Shown here: positions 7,025 through 12,017 of the stretch, in pieces
How positions within the stretch are numbered: the stretch's first letter is position 1
Layout: the number at the start of each line of letters is the position of its first letter
Assembly: GCA_027080405.1 (NCBI GenBank)
Contig: JALWSL010000682.1
Coordinates: 1 to 12,017, forward strand
Origin: Planctomycetaceae bacterium
GTDB taxonomy: Bacteria; Planctomycetota; Planctomycetia; Planctomycetales; Planctomycetaceae
Length of the DNA: 12,017 bases
Direction of reading: 5' to 3'
Position numbers and translations under genes: made by a program
Notes under the pieces: generated by a model
The model's input: only the letters and a program-made list of their open reading frames with translations
The model's database searches: none
Told to the model about the DNA's origin: nothing

Positions 7025-7122
7025 GCGATCCTTTTGGGACAATGTTTTCAGGATCCCCTTGTTGTGCCGAGACGCCCTTGTTGTACCGGGGACTGTCTCG
7101 CCTGTCGTGTTATCAGAATGTC

Positions 7123-10110
7123 ATGGACTTTTTTCTCATGTTACGAAACATCATCATCCCTCAACCTGTTGCGATTCTTTTGCTGATGACGGGCTTCCCG
7201 GTCTTTGCCGGGGAAAAAGTTTCGGTTGATCACCATTGGGTTTTCTCACGGGATCACGTTGCAGGCACAACACTGAAATCGGAAAGTGGCCCAAACGGAA
7301 CGATTCTGGGAGAGGCTTTTTTCACTCCTGAGAAAAAAGGGAAGTTACCCGCGATCGTTCTCGATGGAACCTCCAATTCGATCATGATTGCCGAAAAAAG
7401 CAGCTTGGTGAATTTACCGAAAAAGAATATCTCTGTTGAAGCCTGGGTGAATGTCAATCGCGCGATGGAGTGGGGAGGCATTGTCGGATTGATTCACGAC
7501 AATGGACAGGACGAATCGGGCTGGCTGCTCGGATTTCAGAAGAATCGTTTCTGTTTCGCGATTGCAACAACTGATAAACAGAGACTGACATACCTGACGG
7601 CCGATTCGGAATTCACCCTCGGCAACTGGTATCATGTTGTCGGCACCTACGATGGAAAATCGCATCGCCTTTACGTCAATGGAAAACTTGCTGCTTCCGA
7701 TGACTCCCGTTCCGGCGAACTGTATTACCCGGCAGGCGATACATTCTACGAAATTGGCGCCTACCACGATTCCAACGAATATCATCGTTTGACGGGAATG
7801 ATCCACGAAGTGGCGGTTTCGAGTCAGGTTCCTTCGCCGGAACAGATACGGGCACGTTTTCGAGCCAAGAAGGATAAATTGCCCGTCATGCCCACCAAGC
7901 CGGTTCCGTATCGATTGGCCAGAAGTCCGTATGCGTGGTACGAACCGAATGGCGATGTTGTCATCTGTTGGGAAACAATGACTGATCAACCGACGTTGCT
8001 GGAATATGGCGAAGTTGGCCTGATGGATCGGCAGATTCAGGATAAAAAACGGAAACGGAAACATCGTGTACGACTGAGCGGACTGAAACAGAGGCAGAAA
8101 TACGACTATCGCATTTCGATCATCAAAAGTGGACAGGAATTGCACAGCAAAAAGTATGCTCTCGATACCACATTCAATTATTGCCCGCGACCACTGCCCG
8201 AGACCCCCTCGCCGTATCCTCAAGACGAAATGGCAAAACAGTATGAGGCGATCGCAAAAAAAATTCTGAACGAAACCGGGATCACAAAGGGTTATTGTCT
8301 GGTTTACGGATTCGCAGATGGGCAACTCGCCTATCAACTCGCCAGACAAAGCGAATTGAACGTCGTCGGATTTGATGATGATGAAAATCGAGTCGCGAAG
8401 GTGAGAAAACAGTTGAGCCGAGCGAACGCCTACGGTTCGAGAATTACGGTGCACCATGTGAAATCGCTCGACAAGCTGCCGGTGACAAGAGATTTTGCAA
8501 ATTTGATCGTTTCCGATTCGCTCATCACGCAGGGCAAACCGATCGGCTCGGCCAGAGAAGTGGCCCGTGTTTTACGTCCGGCTGGCGGAACACTTTATCT
8601 GGGGCAGCCAGCCGGTATCGAGCCTCGCCTGAATCAACAGGATCTTGAAAGGTGGATGGCGGAAACAGGCTTGAAGGCCTCAACTGTCAAGTCGAGTTCA
8701 GGTATCTGGGCTGTCGCAAAACGGGGGGATATTCCCGGTGCGGGAACGTGGACCCATCAGTATGGAGATGCGGGCAACCGCGCTTATGGAGGGGAAAAAC
8801 TGGCTGGAGTCACACGCACAACCGATTTGGAAGTGCAGTGGATCGGTTTACCCGGTGCGGATTTCGGAATCGACCGGCAAGCCCGTCTTTCTGCGCCGCT
8901 GGCAGTCAATGGTCGTCTTTTCCATCAGGGAATGAACCGCATGATTGCGCTCGATGCCTATAACGGGGCTTTTCTGTGGCTGTTGGAGATTGGAGATTTG
9001 CGTCGAGCCAACATTCCGCGGGATGCAGCGAACTGGTGCGCGGATGAGAACCAGCTTTATGTCGTCATCAAGGGCGAATGTTGGGTGATCGATGGCTATA
9101 CCGGAAAGCGGAAAGCCGTTCTGGAATTGCCTGACGAAAAAAAACAGTTGACTCACGAGTGGGGGTACATTGCCAATGTTGGCAACATGCTGTTCGGCAG
9201 CAGCGTCAAACAGGGAGATATCTATACCGAATTCTGGGGACGTGAACGCTGGAACGATGGCAAGGGATCCCCGGGAGACGGCACCGACAAAGTCGTCAGC
9301 GACGACCTGTTCGCCTACAACAAACAGAGCAGAAAAAAAGCCTGGATCTACCGCAATGGAGCGATCATCAATACGTCGATTGCAGCGGGGGATGGACGCG
9401 TCTTTTTCGTGGAATCCCGAAATCCGCAAGTAAAAAAGATGGTTAGTGGACGTGCCAGAATGCTCTCCGCCAAAGACAGGCGACGAGGTCGCAACAATGG
9501 AGTTGCCAAGGAAATGCTTTGGAAAGATCAATACCTTGTCGCACTCGATGCTGAGACCGGAAATGTTATTTGGGAGAAGCCGATCGATACGGCTGATGGA
9601 CGCGTCGTCTTCTATCTTGTTTATGCAGAAGGTCGGCTGGTCATTTCTTCTTCAGCTTTTGGCGAATATCACGTTTACAATTATGATGCCGAGACCGGCA
9701 GGCAGGAATGGCACGTCAAACAGAAATGGGTTCGGGACAATCACGGTGCCCATAATCAGCACCCGGCAGTTGTTGCCGGCAAAGTCTATCAGGTGCCGAA
9801 TGTGTACGATCTGAAAACCGGAAAACTGTTGGAAAGCAACATGATGGGCGGTGCGATCGGCCGTAAATGTGGAACCTACGCCGCGACAGAAAAAGCCATT
9901 CTCTATCGGGGAAGCAGCAAGCTTTCCATGTGGGAAATGGGAAGCGACTACGTAACCGACTGGACTCGACTACGTTCCAGTTGCTGGCTCAGCAGCATCC
10001 CCGCAGCCGGGTTGATCCTCTCTCCCGAAGGCGGCGGCGGTTGCTCCTGCGGTCAGTGGATGGAATCCTCTTTCGGCTTCGCTCCCCGTTCTCCCGTTGT
10101 TGAACCGTAA
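7123..10110 (+). CDS. Exported LamG / FN3-like / methyltransferase-like / PQQ-propeller fusion protein
   Basis: This 995-aa protein has four regions after a signal peptide (hydrophobic PVAILLLMTGFPVFA, cleavage near AGE). First is a LamG/concanavalin-type lectin fold, about 35-245 (SVEAWVNVNR, then NWYHVVGTYDGKSHRLYVNGKL). Second is an FN3-like domain resembling the N-terminal domain of purple acid phosphatases, about 262-350 (VVICWET, LLEYGE, HRVRLSGL, YDYRI). Third is a SAM-methyltransferase-like Rossmann fold, about 370-520, with VYGFADGQ, VVGFDDDE and VARVLRPAGGTLYLG. Fourth is a PQQ-type beta-propeller, about 535-970 (ALDAYNGAFLW, ALDAETGNVIWEKP, YDAETGRQEW), ending in a Cys-rich motif (SCWLSSIPAAG, GGGGCSCGQW). 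This fusion type is, to my knowledge, seen in planctomycetes; substrate unknown. The frame is open to an ATG at 7042, but that puts the signal peptide about 30 residues in; 7123 or 7138 fit better. No strong Shine-Dalgarno. Confidence 0.88.
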   Translation: MDFFLMLRNIIIPQPVAILLLMTGFPVFAGEKVSVDHHWVFSRDHVAGTTLKSESGPNGTILGEAFFTPEKKGKLPAIVLDGTSNSIMIAEKSSLVNLPKKNISVEAWVNVNRAMEWGGIVGLIHDNGQDESGWLLGFQKNRFCFAIATTDKQRLTYLTADSEFTLGNWYHVVGTYDGKSHRLYVNGKLAASDDSRSGELYYPAGDTFYEIGAYHDSNEYHRLTGMIHEVAVSSQVPSPEQIRARFRAKKDKLPVMPTKPVPYRLARSPYAWYEPNGDVVICWETMTDQPTLLEYGEVGLMDRQIQDKKRKRKHRVRLSGLKQRQKYDYRISIIKSGQELHSKKYALDTTFNYCPRPLPETPSPYPQDEMAKQYEAIAKKILNETGITKGYCLVYGFADGQLAYQLARQSELNVVGFDDDENRVAKVRKQLSRANAYGSRITVHHVKSLDKLPVTRDFANLIVSDSLITQGKPIGSAREVARVLRPAGGTLYLGQPAGIEPRLNQQDLERWMAETGLKASTVKSSSGIWAVAKRGDIPGAGTWTHQYGDAGNRAYGGEKLAGVTRTTDLEVQWIGLPGADFGIDRQARLSAPLAVNGRLFHQGMNRMIALDAYNGAFLWLLEIGDLRRANIPRDAANWCADENQLYVVIKGECWVIDGYTGKRKAVLELPDEKKQLTHEWGYIANVGNMLFGSSVKQGDIYTEFWGRERWNDGKGSPGDGTDKVVSDDLFAYNKQSRKKAWIYRNGAIINTSIAAGDGRVFFVESRNPQVKKMVSGRARMLSAKDRRRGRNNGVAKEMLWKDQYLVALDAETGNVIWEKPIDTADGRVVFYLVYAEGRLVISSSAFGEYHVYNYDAETGRQEWHVKQKWVRDNHGAHNQHPAVVAGKVYQVPNVYDLKTGKLLESNMMGGAIGRKCGTYAATEKAILYRGSSKLSMWEMGSDYVTDWTRLRSSCWLSSIPAAGLILSPEGGGGCSCGQWMESSFGFAPRSPVVEP

Positions 10111-10644
10111 CCATTGCCGAGATGACCGGATTCCCTCCGCTTTGCTACTGGGGATATTCGGCAGCAGGTTCCACGGTAACAACTGCGACAATGTAACGAC
10201 CGCGATAAGGAAACAGCTGCGATGGGGAATTGTCCATTTCGGGCTGTTCACGCTCGACGGCTGGTATGCGCATCTACCATGCAGACAGAAGCAGAAGTGC
10301 CGCAGTTCGTTTAAGGTGTTTCACTCAAACAGGAAGAGTTCCTGGCAGGCTGATCGATTACCAACGGGAATCCGGGAATCCATCCTTCAAAAACAGCGAT
10401 CAAAAACAGAGATATTGTTTCCATTGGGGAAAAAGGGCAGGCATCTGGTTTTGTGCGCACTATGTTTTAGCAGTGAGTGAAATGAGGAAAAAATCGGGAA
10501 CTTCCGGCGAATTGGGCACCTGATGGCCTCCATCTTGTGATGGGAACAGGCGTACTACAGACTGAATGGGAAGCAAACGTCCGTCAGGTTGTCATTTCGA
10601 TAGAACCGTTGCAATCGTTTTATTGGAGAAAGCGAGATTGATTG
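10111..10644. other. Gene-free region upstream of the first HDOD gene
   Basis: About 530 bp with no supported gene; the open frames show no recognisable domain and no ribosome-binding site. It contains two short tandem repeats: GGGAATCC twice (10366-10381), and an AAAAACAGnGAT unit twice with 13-bp period (10389-10400, 10402-10413). It also has an 8-bp palindrome GTGCGCAC (10453-10460) inside a motif shared with the upstream region of the second HDOD gene. No clear terminator follows the multidomain gene; TGCCGA (10115-10120) and TCGGCA (10158-10163) could pair, but over a 37-nt loop. Confidence 0.5.
10366..10413. repeat. Two adjacent short tandem repeats
   Basis: GGGAATCC occurs twice back to back (10366-10373, 10374-10381). 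A few bases later AAAAACAGCGAT (10389-10400) is followed, after one C, by AAAAACAGAGAT (10402-10413), 11 of 12 identical. They lie in the non-coding stretch before the first HDOD gene and look like slippage products; a binding-site role cannot be excluded. Confidence 0.7.
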
Positions 10645-11577
10645 ATGAACTGGAAACAATGTCGTGAAGAGTTGTTGGGGGATGAAAAGTTCGAACTCCC
10701 GCCTCAATTCAAACTACCGATGCTACCCCAGGCGGTGAGTGACTTCAACCAGGCTGCCAGCGAGGAAGATGTGACAATCGATCGGTTGGCTGGAATTCTG
10801 GAAAGTGACAGCGGGTTGACGGTTGAAGTTTTGAAAATGGTGAATTCCAGCATATACGGTTTTCGCTCCAAAATATCTTCGGTCAAACAGGCAATCAATT
10901 TGTTGGGCATCCCCCGTACGAAAACATCTGTCCTGACGATGGCAGTTAAAGAAGCAATGTCCGGGTGCCAATCGAAATTGATCAACTTGAAACATTTTTG
11001 GGCTGCCAATATGGAACGGGCCATTTTCGCCAAGGAAATTGCAGCGCTTCTCCATGCAGATACGGAAATCGCCTATGCGGCGTCGATGTTGCAGGACTTC
11101 ATGCTTCCGGTGCTCACCTCCGCCATGTATGAACAGTACACCGATTTTGTCGACCGGAATGGCGAGGAGCAAACAATCCTGACGGCCTATGAGCAGAAGA
11201 AACTCGGTTGGGACCACGCTGTCGCTGCCGCACACATTACCGCCCAATGGGAATTCCCTGATGAAATCGTTTGCTGTCTTTACTTGCATCACAAGGGATT
11301 GGCAATTTTGATGGAGCCCGATTACGCACAAACCCCTGTTGCAGCCGTTGCCCTGTCAGCCTTGCTTCCCGATGCACTGCAACAGTCGCCACAGGGGATG
11401 GAGCAGTTGCTGAAATTGCAGTCGATCTGGAAAAGTTTTGATATGCAGGCAGTTGCCGAGCGGGTTGAAGAACAGTTCTACGAAATGGGAGGAGATCGCG
11501 TTCATCACCTCACGCTGAAACGCCGACTGGAAAAACGTCAGAAAGAGATCGCAGTCGAGGTCTCTGCTACCAGCTAG
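10645..11577 (+). CDS. HDOD domain-containing protein (first of a tandem pair)
   Basis: HDOD proteins are HD-superfamily-like regulators found in bacterial signalling, generally thought to act through binding rather than hydrolysis. The 310-aa product has the typical N-terminal part LPPQFKLPMLPQAV (about 18-31), DSGLTVEVLKMVNSS (55-69) and VKQAINLLGI. The core follows with KHFWAANMERA (116-126) and EQKKLGWDHAVAAAHITAQWEFP (about 173-195), and ends in LHHKG (214-218). Where catalytic HD proteins have LLHDIG, this one reads MLQDFM (138-143), so the metal-binding His is absent, consistent with a non-catalytic role. The last 30 residues are basic and helical. ATG at 10645 is used; a TTG sits directly before it. 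GCGAG at 10632-10636 is a weak ribosome-binding site. A paralogue begins 176 bp downstream on the same strand. Confidence 0.92.
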   Translation: MNWKQCREELLGDEKFELPPQFKLPMLPQAVSDFNQAASEEDVTIDRLAGILESDSGLTVEVLKMVNSSIYGFRSKISSVKQAINLLGIPRTKTSVLTMAVKEAMSGCQSKLINLKHFWAANMERAIFAKEIAALLHADTEIAYAASMLQDFMLPVLTSAMYEQYTDFVDRNGEEQTILTAYEQKKLGWDHAVAAAHITAQWEFPDEIVCCLYLHHKGLAILMEPDYAQTPVAAVALSALLPDALQQSPQGMEQLLKLQSIWKSFDMQAVAERVEEQFYEMGGDRVHHLTLKRRLEKRQKEIAVEVSATS

Positions 11578-11628
11578 TGCCTTTCCAGGCCTTGAATTGG
11601 AGGTTGTCTTTTCGTGGTTCGTGCTCCG

Positions 11629-11653
11629 TTGTCGCACTATTTTGTCGCACTAT
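11629..11653. repeat. 12-bp direct repeat, period 13
   Basis: TTGTCGCACTAT occurs at 11629-11640 and again at 11642-11653, perfectly conserved and separated by one T. It lies between the two HDOD genes. The second copy is part of a 17-nt motif also present upstream of the first HDOD gene. Confidence 0.85.
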
Positions 11654-11696
11654 GTTGATGCACGAATCTGATAATTAAGAGTTGAAGATGACTTGG

Positions 11697-11710
11697 TGCT
11701 GCATGCAGCA
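11697..11710. promoter_or_regulatory. 14-bp perfect palindrome upstream of the second HDOD gene, possible operator
   Basis: TGCTGCATGCAGCA is a perfect 14-bp palindrome ending 43 bp before the ATG at 11754. That position and symmetry fit the binding site of a dimeric regulator. No promoter hexamers could be placed confidently around it, so the role is inference. Confidence 0.45.
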
Positions 11711-11753
11711 ATTGATCTGTCATGGGAATTCGAGAATCAGGAACAGTTTTACA

Positions 11754-12017
11754 ATGGAGAAACAGCAATCGATCGATTGGAAGGGCCTGCTGGACGAGAA
11801 GCTTGAAAACCTGACGATCTCGATCCTTCCTCCGACTTTGAAGCTGCCTGCACTACCGGTTGCAGTCACCCAATTCATGGAACGCTCGAAAAATCCGGAT
11901 TCGTCCCTGAAGGAACTGGCCGAAATCATTGAAACCGATAGCGGTTTGACGGTTGAATTATTGCGCCATCTGAATTCATCGTATGTCGGATTGCGTCACA
12001 AAGCCACAACCGCGTTG
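11754..12017 (+). CDS. HDOD domain-containing protein (second of a tandem pair), 3' end missing
   Basis: Eighty-eight residues are visible before the window ends. They match the N-terminus of the preceding HDOD protein: [14 protein letters not shown] and [16 protein letters not shown] align with LPPQFKLPMLPQAV and SDSGLTVEVLKMVNSS. About half of the 59 aligned positions are identical by my hand alignment, so the two genes are paralogues from a tandem duplication. The start is the ATG at 11754 ([12 protein letters not shown]); AGGA at 11739-11742, 11 nt upstream, is a plausible ribosome-binding site. The HD-equivalent positions lie beyond the edge, so activity cannot be judged. A palindrome and a direct repeat in its upstream region suggest its own control in addition to possible read-through from the first gene. 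Confidence 0.9.
   Translation, partial: MEKQQSIDWKGLLDEKLENLTISILPPTLKLPALPVAVTQFMERSKNPDSSLKELAEIIETDSGLTVELLRHLNSSYVGLRHKATTAL

Larger units (their letters stand above)
6402..7122. other. Gene-free divergent region between the Cys-rich and multidomain genes
   Basis: About 720 bp with no convincing coding sequence. The open frames here are short, lack ribosome-binding sites and encode no recognisable domain. Visible elements are as follows. An 8-bp inverted repeat AATAAAGC (6461-6468) / GCTTTATT (6515-6522) flanks a 46-bp spacer. A hairpin ATTGTC (6542-6547) / GACAAT (6554-6559) has a 6-nt loop. A hairpin TGCAC (6835-6839) / GTGCA (6845-6849) has a 5-nt loop. A weak minus-strand terminator-like element lies at 6807-6830. 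A TATAAT box lies at 7019-7024. It is unusually long for a simple divergent promoter region and could hold an untranslated RNA or long leaders. Confidence 0.5.

Noticed and set aside
7414..8457. Long minus-strand open frame of 347 codons
   Set aside because: It is fully antisense to the LamG, FN3 and methyltransferase-like regions, which have clear family motifs on the plus strand.
9970..10251. Minus-strand frame beginning with a signal-peptide-like stretch (hydrophobic FLIAVVTLSQLL)
   Set aside because: Most of its remainder is antisense to the conserved C-terminus of the propeller protein, and no ribosome-binding site or domain is visible.
10097..10523. Two overlapping plus-strand frames (127 and 97 codons) after the multidomain gene
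   Set aside because: No recognisable domain, no ribosome-binding site, and the composition looks like translated spacer; a decayed gene cannot be shown without homology search.

Overview
The window most likely comes from a planctomycete (Planctomycetota), possibly a Gimesia/Rubinisphaera/Planctopirus-type organism. This is inferred from gene content, not from a marker gene. The clues are an exported LamG/methyltransferase-like/PQQ-propeller fusion, a secreted cysteine-rich HEAT-repeat protein with a Lys/Pro/Ala tail, tandem HDOD genes, an orphan DUF58 protein, and few strong Shine-Dalgarno sequences. It looks like ordinary chromosome. No transposase, integrase, CRISPR array, tRNA or rRNA was recognised.

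Layout. At the left edge is the 3' part of trmB (tRNA m7G46 methyltransferase, + strand), which meets a convergent DUF58 membrane protein (622-2088, -). A divergent spacer of about 290 bp leads to a small single-pass membrane protein (2381-2713, +). A convergent spacer follows, with a 20-bp tandem duplication and a terminator-like hairpin. Next, on the minus strand, is a probable two-gene operon: a 538-aa cytoplasmic HEAT-repeat protein (4983 down to 3367), then a 146-aa membrane-anchored protein (3294 down to 2854). Upstream of it is an exported Cys-rich HEAT protein (6401 down to 5301), which has a clear AAGGAG ribosome-binding site and ends in a well-formed intrinsic terminator. A roughly 720-bp stretch without a convincing gene separates it from a 995-aa exported multidomain protein (7123-10110, +). 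After another gene-free stretch of about 530 bp come two tandem HDOD genes (10645-11577 complete; 11754 to the right edge partial).

How the parts may work together. trmB is housekeeping. The two exported proteins and the membrane proteins suggest envelope or surface functions. The HDOD pair suggests signalling or regulation. No single pathway links all the genes. The most unusual items are the apparent methyltransferase fold inside an exported quinoprotein-like polypeptide, the C-x3-C cysteine arrays built around HEAT repeats, and the tandem HDOD paralogues with a 14-bp palindrome and a shared 17-nt upstream motif. No clear new defence or mobile system is visible.
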